Numbered from the stretch's first letter, positions 1 through 6,277 are shown. The stretch: 8,328 bases of DNA from Bacteroidota bacterium (GCA_021814855.1 JAKAHQ010000057.1:1-8328); one strand, 5' to 3'. The notes: generated by a model not told the origin, from the letters alone. Numbers and translations: made by a program.

Positions 1-1
1 A

Positions 2-874
2 AGCGGAGGAGTGGATTCCTCGGTTGCGGCAGTGTTAATTCATAAAGCTATTGGCGACCAGTTGGTTTGCATTCATGTCGATCACGGCTTGATGCGCAAG
101 GATGAGAGCAGCGTCATCATTAAAATGTTTAACGACAACTACAGGATGCGCGTAGATCATATTGATGCATCGGAATTGTTTTTATCGAGACTTGCCGGGG
201 TGAACGATCCCGAAAAGAAAAGAAAAATTATCGGCAATACTTTTATAGAAGTATTTGAATCCGAAGCAAAAAAAATTGGCGATGCCGAATTTCTTGTTCA
301 AGGAACACTTTACCCGGATGTAATTGAGTCCGTTTCGGTTAAAGGCGCATCCGTTACAATTAAAACTCATCACAATGTTGGCGGCCTACCGGAGCGGATG
401 AATCTAAAATTAATTGAGCCGTTTAGAGAATTATTTAAAGACGAGGTACGGGCTATTGGACGCGAACTGGGTCTGCCGGAAATTTTTATTAGAAGACACC
501 CGTTCCCAGGTCCCGGCCTTGCAGTAAGAGTTTTGGGAGAGATCACAAAAGAACGACTGGATATTCTTCGCGAGGCCGATGATATATTCATTAACGAGCT
601 CCACAATTTTGGGATATACGACAATATCTGGCAGGCATTTGCTGTGCTGCTTCCCGTCCAAACGGTTGGAGTGATGGGAGACACACGTACATACGAAAAC
701 GTAATTGCGCTGCGGGCTGTAACATCGAGCGACGGAATGACGGCTGACTGGTTTAGATTTGATCCTGATTTTTTAGAAGTTGTCTCGAATAAAATTATTC
801 GTTCGGTGCGCGGTGTTAACAGGGTTGTTTACGATATAAGTTCCAAGCCGCCTGCAACAATAGAATGGGAATAA
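2..874 (+). CDS. guaA: GMP synthase (glutamine-hydrolysing), C-terminal part; 5' end outside window
   Basis: Makes GMP from XMP, ATP and glutamine-derived ammonia, the last step of guanine nucleotide synthesis in the cytosol. The visible part opens directly in the ATP-pyrophosphatase P-loop SGGVDSS. It continues through HVDHGLMRK, the [13 protein letters not shown] segment, [30 protein letters not shown] and the closing [16 protein letters not shown], which is the family's normal C-terminus. So the synthetase and dimerisation domains are complete for about 290 residues, while the N-terminal glutamine amidotransferase domain (roughly 200 residues plus linker) lies upstream of the window. A GTG at position 11 is the valine of the P-loop, not a start. 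The reading frame is intact to the TAA stop. radC follows 33 bases later on the same strand with no clear terminator between them, so co-transcription is possible. Identity is near certain. Confidence 0.97.
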   Translation, partial: SGGVDSSVAAVLIHKAIGDQLVCIHVDHGLMRKDESSVIIKMFNDNYRMRVDHIDASELFLSRLAGVNDPEKKRKIIGNTFIEVFESEAKKIGDAEFLVQGTLYPDVIESVSVKGASVTIKTHHNVGGLPERMNLKLIEPFRELFKDEVRAIGRELGLPEIFIRRHPFPGPGLAVRVLGEITKERLDILREADDIFINELHNFGIYDNIWQAFAVLLPVQTVGVMGDTRTYENVIALRAVTSSDGMTADWFRFDPDFLEVVSNKIIRSVRGVNRVVYDISSKPPATIEWE

Positions 875-907
875 ATTTCTCTATCTAAAATAAATCAGCG
901 GGGCAAT

Positions 908-1585
908 ATGAAAATTAAAGAATTGCCTTTTGACGACCGCCCGCGGGAAAAATTAATTTTGCGCGGCGTTCAAAGTCTCAGCGATGCAGAACTACTTGCC
1001 ATAATTCTTAGAACTGGGACAAAAGGGAAATCGGTTGTGCAGTTAGCCCAGGAACTGATTGCTAAGTACGGAGATCTAAACTTGCTTACCGCGCAAACAC
1101 ATGATTCGCTTAAAAATTTTCCGGGAATAGGTAAAGACAAAGCAGCTGCGCTACTATCCGCATTTGAAATCAGCAGAAGAATTGATTCTCAAAAAAAGTG
1201 GTACTCCAATAAAAAAATTTCTTCACCGGAAGACATCGCCGATATTTTCATTCCGCTTTTAAGAGACGAGATGAAGGAAAAATTTTTAGTCGTATGCCTC
1301 AACTCCGCAAATAAAATCATTAAGTACGAAACAATATCAATCGGTAATCTAAATTCCAGCGTTGTACATGCGCGTGAAGTTTTTAAAGTTGCAATTGAAA
1401 ATAATTCGGCAAGCATAATATTGCTGCATAATCATCCGAGCGGCAACCCCGCACCGAGCGCGGAGGATATTAATATTACAAAAAAGCTGGTAGAAGCCGG
1501 AAAAATCATCGATATCCAGGTTTTCGACCATGTTATAATTGCCGGGAACAAATACGAAAGCTTTGTTGGTAAAAGATTGTTATGA
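908..1585 (+). CDS. radC: RadC family JAB/MPN-domain protein
   Basis: Complete 225-residue protein, the normal length for RadC (UPF0758). The N-terminal half carries the family opening (KELPFDDRPREKL, LSDAELLAIILRTGTKGKSV) and a helix-hairpin-helix-like NFPGIGKDKAAAL at about residues 110-122. The C-terminal half is the JAB/MPN metalloprotease-like domain with the JAMM motif HNHPSG at His174-Gly179 and Asp187 as third zinc ligand, followed by VFDHVIIAG. All expected metal ligands are present, so the fold should bind zinc. The historical DNA-repair role from E. coli was later disputed, and the true substrate of chromosomal RadC remains unclear. The ATG start has only a weak GGGG four bases upstream. 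It lies 33 bases after guaA. Just past the stop is the 12-base palindrome AAAATGCATTTT and an A6-GAAA-T8 stretch, too AT-rich to call a terminator with confidence. Confidence 0.95.
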   Translation: MKIKELPFDDRPREKLILRGVQSLSDAELLAIILRTGTKGKSVVQLAQELIAKYGDLNLLTAQTHDSLKNFPGIGKDKAAALLSAFEISRRIDSQKKWYSNKKISSPEDIADIFIPLLRDEMKEKFLVVCLNSANKIIKYETISIGNLNSSVVHAREVFKVAIENNSASIILLHNHPSGNPAPSAEDINITKKLVEAGKIIDIQVFDHVIIAGNKYESFVGKRLL

Positions 1586-1620
1586 AAATGCATTTTGAGA
1601 GTTTAAAAAAGAAATTTTTT

Positions 1621-1650
1621 TTGAAAATTTAATTATATTTAAAACATAGT
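1621..1650 (+). promoter_or_regulatory. possible sigma70-like promoter for the lipoprotein-LysM pair
   Basis: TTGAAA at 1621-1626 and CATAGT at 1645-1650 are separated by 18 bases and lie in a very AT-rich 96-base gap after radC. The match is 5/6 for the -35 and 4/6 for the -10. Transcription would begin near 1657, shortly before the strong Shine-Dalgarno sequence at 1669-1676. In DNA this AT-rich such boxes arise by chance, so this is a weak call. A TATATTTA at 1634-1641 resembling the Bacteroidota -7 box is an alternative. Confidence 0.3.
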
Positions 1651-1681
1651 AATAACTTCAATTAACCCAAGGAGGAATCAG

Positions 1682-1951
1682 ATGTTTAAAAAAGTGATCA
1701 ACTCTGCACTTGTAATTGTTATGATTGCAGGTGTTATTGGATTTACCGGTTGCAGCGGGGTATCGGACGAGCAGATTGCAGAATTGGAAGCGTTACGCTC
1801 CGAAGTTAAAGCTCTCGATAAAGAAGTAAATTCATTGAAAGATGAAAAAGCTGCTCTCGAAAAAGAGATTGCAGAAAAGAACGCCAAGCTGGATCAGTGC
1901 AAAAAATTACAGGCTGAAACAAAAGCTAATTTAGAAAAAATTGGAAAGTAA
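1682..1951 (+). CDS. small coiled-coil lipoprotein, function unknown
   Basis: An 89-residue protein with a lipoprotein signal: basic MFKK start, hydrophobic stretch, and lipobox FTGC with the lipidated cysteine at position 24. The mature part (24-89) is almost entirely one predicted coiled coil. Hydrophobic residues fall on a regular 3-4 heptad spacing: L35, L38, V42, L45, V49, L52, L59, I63, L70, L84 and I87, with a second cysteine at 73 also on a core position. This layout resembles Lpp-like or other short helical outer-membrane lipoproteins, which can bridge membrane and cell wall, but there is no sequence identity I recognise. The start is secure: AAGGAGGA at 1669-1676 sits six bases upstream. 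It is followed 25 bases later by the LysM protein, probably in one transcript. The role is inference: a membrane-anchored partner or spacer. Confidence 0.85.
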   Translation: MFKKVINSALVIVMIAGVIGFTGCSGVSDEQIAELEALRSEVKALDKEVNSLKDEKAALEKEIAEKNAKLDQCKKLQAETKANLEKIGK

Positions 1952-1976
1952 AAAGATTAACTGAAGGAGAAATTAA

Positions 1977-2720
1977 ATGAAAATCTACAAATTATTTTTT
2001 GCGGGAATGTTATTCTTCTTTCTTTCAGCAAGTGTTTTTGCGCAGTCCGATAGAACCAAGGATATGACAAAAGAAGAATGGCAGAATGAAATGAATCGTT
2101 TGGCTGCCGAAAAAGTCAGTCTTACAAGCGAGTTGAACTCTTTGAAAACCGAAGTTGCCAACCTTAAAAGAATGAGAGATGGCTTACAGACATACGACGA
2201 TTGCATTAAAGATCTTTATGCAATGGTCGGTGCTACTCAGGCCGACGTTGATAATTTTAGAAAACAATTGGCGGATTTAACTTCTAAGATTGACGCACGT
2301 CAAGAACCCAAAGCCGATAGACAAGCCGAGCTTGATGCTATGAAGAAAAATAAAATCAGCGCTCTCCCGGAATTCTTCGATCAGGTTCACAACCAGCTCC
2401 AAAAGAAACTTGACGAATGGATTGAAAAGCCGAAAGAAATTAACTATACAGTTGTAAAAGGCGATTGCCTCTGGAACATTGCAAAGAAGAAAGACCATTA
2501 CGCAAATCCGTTTGCATGGCCAATAATTTATAAGGCAAACAGAGATCAAATTAAGAATCCGGATTTGATTTTCCCGAAACAGATTTTCAAGATTCCTAAT
2601 TTGACTGAAGACGAAAAAGCCAAATACGACAAGATAAGAAGAAACTATAAACCGGCTCCGCCAACACAATCGCAGACACCTGCAACAAAGGCAGATAAGA
2701 AACCTGCTGCAACTAAATAA
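1977..2720 (+). CDS. secreted coiled-coil protein with LysM domain
   Basis: A 247-residue protein with an N-terminal signal peptide (residues 1-22, cleavage expected after SVFA, before Gln23). A charged helical region follows at about 34-130, with heptad-like leucines and valines (EKVSLTSELNSLKTEVANLK). A LysM domain lies at about 157-206, recognisable by YTVVKGDCLWNIAKK, WPIIYKANRDQIKNPD and LIFPKQIFKIP. The tail (about 220-247) is Pro/Thr/Ala/Lys-rich and disordered. LysM binds N-acetylglucosamine polymers such as peptidoglycan, so the protein probably acts in the periplasm attached to the wall. In the usual KGDTLW core, threonine is replaced by Cys164, and a second cysteine is at 76; a disulfide is possible. 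AAGGAG at 1964-1969 is seven bases before the ATG. The upstream lipoprotein also has a coiled coil, so the two may interact (inference). No enzymatic domain is visible. Confidence 0.88.
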   Translation: MKIYKLFFAGMLFFFLSASVFAQSDRTKDMTKEEWQNEMNRLAAEKVSLTSELNSLKTEVANLKRMRDGLQTYDDCIKDLYAMVGATQADVDNFRKQLADLTSKIDARQEPKADRQAELDAMKKNKISALPEFFDQVHNQLQKKLDEWIEKPKEINYTVVKGDCLWNIAKKKDHYANPFAWPIIYKANRDQIKNPDLIFPKQIFKIPNLTEDEKAKYDKIRRNYKPAPPTQSQTPATKADKKPAATK

Positions 2721-2759
2721 GGCGAGCTTGTATTTAACTGTGATTAATATTTATTAGAT

Positions 2760-2800
2760 AAAGCCCTTTTCAAACTTTTTGGAGAGGGCTTTTGTTTTTA
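2760..2800 (+). terminator. strong intrinsic terminator after the LysM gene
   Basis: The arm at 2760-2774 pairs with 2778-2792 to give a stem of up to 15 pairs (core AAGCCCTTTTC against GGAGAGGGCTT, with two G-T pairs) closed by a CTT loop. A T-rich run (TTTGTTTTTATTTG) follows directly. It lies 40 bases after the LysM stop codon and is the clearest terminator in the window. Its T-tract contains the TTG codon that would be the farthest-upstream start of phoH, so any phoH message must come from read-through or from a promoter inside or beyond this hairpin. Confidence 0.85.
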
Positions 2801-2818
2801 TTTGAACAGATAAAGATT

Positions 2819-2823
2819 AGGAG
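2819..2823 (+). promoter_or_regulatory. Shine-Dalgarno sequence that points to a non-standard phoH start
   Basis: AGGAG lies four bases before an in-frame ATT (2828-2830) and seven before ACG. No ATG, GTG or TTG is in the right place downstream of it. The only in-frame standard codons are TTG at 2792, in the terminator, and ATG at 2873, inside the conserved PhoH N-terminus without a good ribosome site. The sequence therefore suggests initiation at ATT. Confidence 0.5.
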
Positions 2824-2827
2824 AAAT

Positions 2828-3799
2828 ATTACGCAGGTAGAAAAAACAGTTAGACTAGAGAATGTCGATTTAATGTCATTCCTTGGAATCAACGATTCCA
2901 ACATTAAACCGATCGAAGAAAGATTTAATACCAATGTTATTGTAAGAGGCGATAACGTTTACCTTCAAGGCGTAGCCGAGGAAGTGGAGTCGGTCGAAAA
3001 AGTTTTGAAAGAAATGATATACGTTCTTAACACCACCGGCAGACTTCAGTCCAACGATATTTATACAATCATCGATCTTACGTTGCAAGGCAAAGAAATT
3101 ATCAGCGGCAACGAATACGAGAATATCGTTCTCTATTCCAAAAAAGATGTAATTAAAGCCAAGACGCCCAACCAGGTTGAATATTGGAAGAATGTTAGCG
3201 TTAACGATATTTGTTTTGCTATTGGTCCTGCCGGTACTGGTAAAACATATCTGGCTGTAGCGTTTGCAGTGGCTGCTCTAAAAAAAGGGATTGTCAAGAA
3301 AATAATTTTAGCGCGCCCGGCTGTAGAAGCCGGTGAAAGTCTTGGTTTTCTCCCCGGTGATTTCAGGGAGAAGATTGATCCTTACCTACGACCTCTCTAC
3401 GATGCGCTTGAAGAGATGATTCCGTCGGAACAGTTGAGGAATTATCTTGAAAAAGGATTGGTTGAGATTGTTCCGCTTGCATATATGCGCGGCAGAACTT
3501 TAAATAATGCGTATGTAATTTTGGATGAAGCCCAGAACGCTACCGGCATGCAAATGAAAATGTTTCTTACCCGGCTCGGCCCCAATTCCAAAGCAATAAT
3601 TACCGGGGATATTACTCAAATAGATTTGCCTTCGTATTCACAGAGCGGACTGGTGCAGGTTAAAGAAATTTTGAAGAATGTTGACGGGGTTGGCTTTGTA
3701 TACTTTGACAAAGGCGACGTCGTCCGTCACCGTCTTGTTAAGGATATAATCAACGCCTACGAAAAGCATTACAGCAATAACGGAAAAAGCGCAAACTGA
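2828..3799 (+). CDS. phoH: PhoH family ATPase, probable ATT start
   Basis: PhoH-like P-loop ATPase of the cytosolic YbeZ type, thought to act in RNA metabolism with YbeY; the exact role is not settled. Counting from the ATT start the protein has 323 residues, the usual length. The N-terminal KH-like part begins VEKTVRLENVDLMSFLGIND. Walker A is GPAGTGKT at 133-140. The PhoH signature ARPAVEAGESLGFLPGDFREK follows in two overlapping parts, and Walker B is VILDEAQN with Asp233-Glu234. ITGDITQIDLP comes after. Family members start only a few residues before EKT(I/V)RLE, which fits ATT at 2828 with AGGAG upstream. TTG at 2792 would add 12 residues and lies in the preceding terminator, while ATG at 2873 would cut into the conserved N-terminus. 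A miscalled base (ATG read as ATT) is the simple alternative. The usual neighbour ybeY is absent here; mazG converges from the other strand 11 bases away. Confidence 0.93.
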   Translation: MTQVEKTVRLENVDLMSFLGINDSNIKPIEERFNTNVIVRGDNVYLQGVAEEVESVEKVLKEMIYVLNTTGRLQSNDIYTIIDLTLQGKEIISGNEYENIVLYSKKDVIKAKTPNQVEYWKNVSVNDICFAIGPAGTGKTYLAVAFAVAALKKGIVKKIILARPAVEAGESLGFLPGDFREKIDPYLRPLYDALEEMIPSEQLRNYLEKGLVEIVPLAYMRGRTLNNAYVILDEAQNATGMQMKMFLTRLGPNSKAIITGDITQIDLPSYSQSGLVQVKEILKNVDGVGFVYFDKGDVVRHRLVKDIINAYEKHYSNNGKSAN

Positions 3800-3830
3800 T
3801 TTGTGAGGTATCAAAGTTTGGTTTTGCTTT
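3792..3830. terminator. possible bidirectional terminator between phoH and mazG
   Basis: CAAACT at 3792-3797 pairs with AGTTTG at 3815-3820. Inside it TTG (3801-3803) can pair with CAA (3812-3814) across a three-base bulge, around an eight-base loop. On the plus strand GTTTTGCTTT follows; on the minus strand the stem is followed by CGCTTTTT. Both stop codons (phoH TGA 3797-3799, mazG TGA complement 3811-3813) lie inside the hairpin. The stem is short and AT-rich, so the call is tentative, but nothing else could separate these convergent genes. Confidence 0.4.
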
Positions 3831-4572
3831 CCTCCCAATATTTATCCATCTCGGTTAAGGTGGATTCGCTCATACTTTTTCCGGTCTCTTTAATTTTCTC
3901 TTCAACATAACTAAACCGGGCAATAAACTTTTCGTTTGTTCTTCGTAAAGCGTTTTCGGGATTGACTCCAAGAAATCTGGAGTAATTGGTTAAGGCAAAA
4001 AAAACGTCGCCCATTTCTTCTTCGAGTTTATCTTTATCGCCGCTTCTTTCCATTTCATGCATCTCTTCTATTTCTTCAATCACTTTTTTCCAAACGTCTT
4101 CTTTTTTTTCCCAATCGAAACCGACCTTCGATGCTTTCTCCTGCAGTCTAAATGCCCGCGCTAAACCCGGAAGATTTTTTGGAACTCCTTCGAGTACGGA
4201 ATTTCTTCCCTCGGATAATTTTATCTCTTCCCAATTTCTTAATATCTCTTTATTGTCCTTTACTTTTACATCTCCAAAAACATGCGGATGCCGCCGGATT
4301 AATTTTTCACTTATGGAGTCTATTACATCATTAATGCCGAAGTTTTGATTTTCCTCACCGATGACTGAATGAAATACAATATGCAGCAGCAAATCCCCAA
4401 GCTCCGATTTCAACTCATCGTAATCTTTAAGATCGATTGCTTCAAGCAGTTCATATGTTTCTTCCAAAGTAGCCCCTTTGATTGAATCGTGTGTCTGCTC
4501 TTTATCCCAGGGGCATTCCTTTCTGAGTCGAAGCATTATTTCATAAAGATTCTGAAATTTGTCGCCTGTCAT
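3811..4572 (-). CDS. mazG: MazG nucleoside triphosphate pyrophosphohydrolase
   Basis: Hydrolyses NTPs and dNTPs to the monophosphate and pyrophosphate, thought to clear abnormal nucleotides and to influence ppGpp level. The 253-residue protein has the full two-domain MazG layout. The first domain opens with the family signature LRKECPWDKEQTH and carries metal-ligand motifs EExxE at 37-41 and ExxD at 57-60. A middle section has RRHPHVFGD and WEEIK. The second domain has EExxE at 166-170 and ExxD at 186-189, followed by FFALTNYSRFLGVNPENALR. The acidic ligands of both domains are kept, so both could bind magnesium; in E. coli the C-terminal domain does the catalysis. GGAG (complement of 4578-4581) is five bases before the ATG. 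The gene converges on phoH and diverges from the RidA-family gene. Identity is very secure. Confidence 0.96.
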   Translation of the reverse strand: MTGDKFQNLYEIMLRLRKECPWDKEQTHDSIKGATLEETYELLEAIDLKDYDELKSELGDLLLHIVFHSVIGEENQNFGINDVIDSISEKLIRRHPHVFGDVKVKDNKEILRNWEEIKLSEGRNSVLEGVPKNLPGLARAFRLQEKASKVGFDWEKKEDVWKKVIEEIEEMHEMERSGDKDKLEEEMGDVFFALTNYSRFLGVNPENALRRTNEKFIARFSYVEEKIKETGKSMSESTLTEMDKYWEESKTKL

Positions 4573-4656
4573 TGTGGCTCCATTTTTATAAGCAAAGATA
4601 AAGAGATGCGATCAAATGGGAAAATGCGCTGTAAGACTTTATCGTAGAAATTTTAA

Positions 4657-4664
4657 TATATTTG
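4657..4664 (+). promoter_or_regulatory. possible Bacteroidota-type -7 box before the RidA-family gene
   Basis: TATATTTG matches the Bacteroidota sigma factor -7 consensus TAnnTTTG. It lies 20 bases before the GAGG ribosome site at 4676-4679, in the 112-base divergent gap between mazG and the RidA-family gene. No clear TTTG-type -33 element is seen at the expected distance, so this is a weak call. Confidence 0.25.
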
Positions 4665-4684
4665 AAAAAAAATTTGAGGCGATA

Positions 4685-5146
4685 ATGATTGAAGAAAGAA
4701 TTAAAGAAATTATCGGCTATGAACTTCCAAGCGCTCCTAAACCTGTCGCTGCATACGTACCCGCTCAAATTAGCGGCAACCTAATTTTCACTTCCGGCCA
4801 GCTTCCGATGAAAGAAGGAAAATTAATTGCAGAGGGAAAGGTCGGCGCCGAAGTTGAAGAAGATAAAGCAATTGAATGCGCAAGAACGTGCGCCCTGAAT
4901 TGTCTTAGCGCGATGAAATCCGTAATAGGAAACCTCGACAAAATTGAGCAAGTAGTAAAAGTGGTCGCGTTTATAAATTCAGCGCCGGAATATTCTTCCC
5001 AACCCAAAGTAGCAAACGGCGCTTCGGAATTTTTGATACAGGTATTCGGTGAACGCGGCAAACATGCCAGGAGCGCGGTTGGTGTGAGCGCTTTACCTCT
5101 TAACGCTCCGGTTGAAATTGAAATGATTTTTAGAATTAAAGTTTAG
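4685..5146 (+). CDS. RidA (YjgF/YER057c/UK114) family protein
   Basis: The RidA family includes deaminases that convert reactive enamine/imine intermediates such as 2-aminoacrylate to keto acids; many subfamilies have no proven substrate. The start is taken at 4685, giving 153 residues, because MIEERIKEIIGYELP matches the start of the longer RidA subfamily and GAGG is five bases upstream. An in-frame upstream extension to 4616 has no such support. Recognisable parts are PKPVAAYVPAQISGNLIFTSGQLP (split across residues 18-41), the ECARTCALNCLSAMKSV helix, and the C-terminal KHARSAVGVSALPLNAPVEIEMIF. Arg129 in ARSAVGV corresponds to the arginine that binds the substrate carboxylate in active RidA. 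The extra N-terminal stretch marks the roughly 150-residue group, not the 128-residue classic RidA, so substrate and symbol are left open. The GNAT gene follows seven bases downstream. Confidence 0.92.
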   Translation: MIEERIKEIIGYELPSAPKPVAAYVPAQISGNLIFTSGQLPMKEGKLIAEGKVGAEVEEDKAIECARTCALNCLSAMKSVIGNLDKIEQVVKVVAFINSAPEYSSQPKVANGASEFLIQVFGERGKHARSAVGVSALPLNAPVEIEMIFRIKV

Positions 5147-5153
5147 GCGTATT

Positions 5154-5585
5154 ATGAGGATTGTCGAAATGACAATAAAGCACTACGAGGAAGTTATGTC
5201 TCTGCTTACAACTACTTCGGGAATTACTATTCGCGATGCTGATTCGCGGGACGCCACGGAAAAGTATTTACTTAGAAATCCGGGACTGAGCTTTGTAGCT
5301 ATTGAAGAAAATCAAATTATCGGATGCGCAATGTGCGGCCACGACGGCAGAAGAGGTTATCTTCAGCATGTTGCCGTAAAGAAAGAATTTAGAAAAAAAG
5401 GTATTGCCGCAGGATTGGTTAAAAACTGTCTCGATAAGCTTGAAGAACTTGGAATTTATAAGACGCATCTCGACGTTCTGGTTACCAACGATCTGGCTAA
5501 TAATTATTGGATTAAACGAGGATGGAAAAAGCGTGATGACTTATACCGTTATTCATTTATTCGCAAGGGCATAAATAACGCTTAA
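5154..5585 (+). CDS. GNAT family N-acetyltransferase (YpeA-like)
   Basis: A 143-residue single-domain GNAT protein that should transfer an acetyl group from acetyl-CoA to an amine. Motif A is visible: GHDGRRGYLQHVAVKKEF leads into the acetyl-CoA loop R80-K-K-G83-I-A85, which fits (Q/R)xxGx(G/A). Motif B is represented by NDLANNYWIKRGW at about 112-124, with the usual aromatic residue (Tyr118) near the thiol end. The GHDGRRG-(Y)-xxxVAV wording recalls the YpeA-like group. The substrate cannot be told: it may be a small molecule or a protein N-terminus. The gene starts seven bases after the RidA-family stop, without a strong ribosome site (only AGG overlapping the stop), which suggests translation coupled to the upstream gene. 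After it come 185 non-coding bases holding the next promoter but no clear terminator. Confidence 0.9.
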   Translation: MRIVEMTIKHYEEVMSLLTTTSGITIRDADSRDATEKYLLRNPGLSFVAIEENQIIGCAMCGHDGRRGYLQHVAVKKEFRKKGIAAGLVKNCLDKLEELGIYKTHLDVLVTNDLANNYWIKRGWKKRDDLYRYSFIRKGINNA

Positions 5586-5665
5586 TGAACCGGTATCAAA
5601 AATCCAAGTTTTTTAAAACTAAACTGCTTACGCATTAACAATTAATTTTTGGCGTAGAAATTATC

Positions 5666-5694
5666 TTGAAATTAATTTAGGGAAATGATAAAAT
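5666..5694 (+). promoter_or_regulatory. sigma70-like promoter for the exported protein gene
   Basis: TTGAAA (5666-5671) and TAAAAT (5689-5694) are exactly 17 bases apart, 5/6 matches each, and TG at 5686-5687 forms an extended -10 (TGATAAAAT). Transcription would start near 5701, leaving an untranslated leader of about 70 bases. The leader holds a small inverted repeat, CGAAT (5712-5716) with ATTCG (5724-5728), and a purine-rich AAGGAAGGA at 5745-5753, too far from the ATG to be its ribosome site. This is the best promoter match in the window, and it probably serves the exported protein gene and perhaps the genes after it. Confidence 0.6.
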
Positions 5695-5770
5695 ACATCG
5701 GAATTTTTAAGCGAATAGAAACAATTCGGTTTGACGGCTGTAAAAAGGAAGGATTTGAAAAGGCAACCAG

Positions 5771-6277
5771 ATGAAAAAATTAGTTACCATGATATTTATT
5801 TTAGCGGTCTCCGTTTCTTACGGCCAGTTTAAAGATTCCGGCAATTCTCCGGATATTAAAAGCGGTATATTCAATAAAGGCGGCGTTTCGGAATCAATTT
5901 TTGGTTTTATCAATCCGGATAATTTCAGCATGCATCATACATTCAATCTTTCCTATTCAACTTTCGGAGGATCGAACGGACTCGCCCTTGGTGTCTATAC
6001 CAATTCAATGATGTACAAATTCAACGATAGACTAAATTTACAAACGGACATAAGCGTAGTTAACTCTCCTTACAATACTTTCGGAAGCGATTTCTCCAAG
6101 CAGATCAACGGGGTTTATCTTAGCAGGGCTCAGCTTAATTTCAAAGCAACAGATAATATGAATATTATGATTGAATATGATCATAATCCTTTCGGTTATT
6201 ATTCCCCTTATTACAATGGAGGTTACTCGCCATATTACAGAAGCGGATTCTACGATCGATTCGGTTTCGGGCAATAA
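5771..6277 (+). CDS. exported protein of unknown function, Tyr/Gly-rich C-terminus
   Basis: I do not recognise this 168-residue protein. It has a signal peptide (residues 1-18, cleavage expected after VSYG, before Gln19). The middle alternates polar and hydrophobic residues (TFNLSYSTF, LALGVYTNSMMYKF, RLNLQTDISVV, YLSRAQLNFKA, MNIMIEYDHNP), the pattern of amphipathic beta strands in outer-membrane or surface proteins. The C-terminal 27 residues are rich in Tyr, Gly, Pro and Ser, with two copies of a GYxSPYY-like unit near 142-156. It is short for a complete beta-barrel unless it forms a small or multimeric one, and it ends in Gln, not in the terminal aromatic residue usual for barrel insertion. 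AAAAGG seven bases before the ATG is the likely ribosome site. A good promoter precedes it. It ends 60 bases before the LytR_C gene, in the same frame but separated by stops. Confidence 0.8.
   Translation: MKKLVTMIFILAVSVSYGQFKDSGNSPDIKSGIFNKGGVSESIFGFINPDNFSMHHTFNLSYSTFGGSNGLALGVYTNSMMYKFNDRLNLQTDISVVNSPYNTFGSDFSKQINGVYLSRAQLNFKATDNMNIMIEYDHNPFGYYSPYYNGGYSPYYRSGFYDRFGFGQ

Noticed and set aside
1585..1622. AAAATGCATTTT palindrome and A6-GAAA-T8 hairpin after radC as a terminator
   Set aside because: The palindrome has no proper loop, and the second stem contains only A-T pairs; such patterns are expected by chance in this AT-rich gap.
3986..4348. Open reading frame on the plus strand opposite mazG, serine/phenylalanine-rich
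   Set aside because: It is the antisense shadow of the secure mazG gene, with the composition expected from reading Glu/Lys codons backwards, and has no family features.
4585..4615. TTGATC and TATAAA on the minus strand, 19 bases apart, as a mazG promoter
   Set aside because: Transcription would start near 4578, inside or past the mazG Shine-Dalgarno sequence (4578-4581), and the spacing is long, so it would not serve the gene well.
4616..4684. 23-residue N-terminal extension of the RidA-family protein
   Set aside because: It would span the likely promoter and ribosome site, while the family N-terminus matches a start at 4685.
5607..5620. AGTTTTTTAAAACT palindrome after the GNAT gene as a terminator
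   Set aside because: The loop would be only two bases, the stem is all A-T except one pair, and no T-tract follows.
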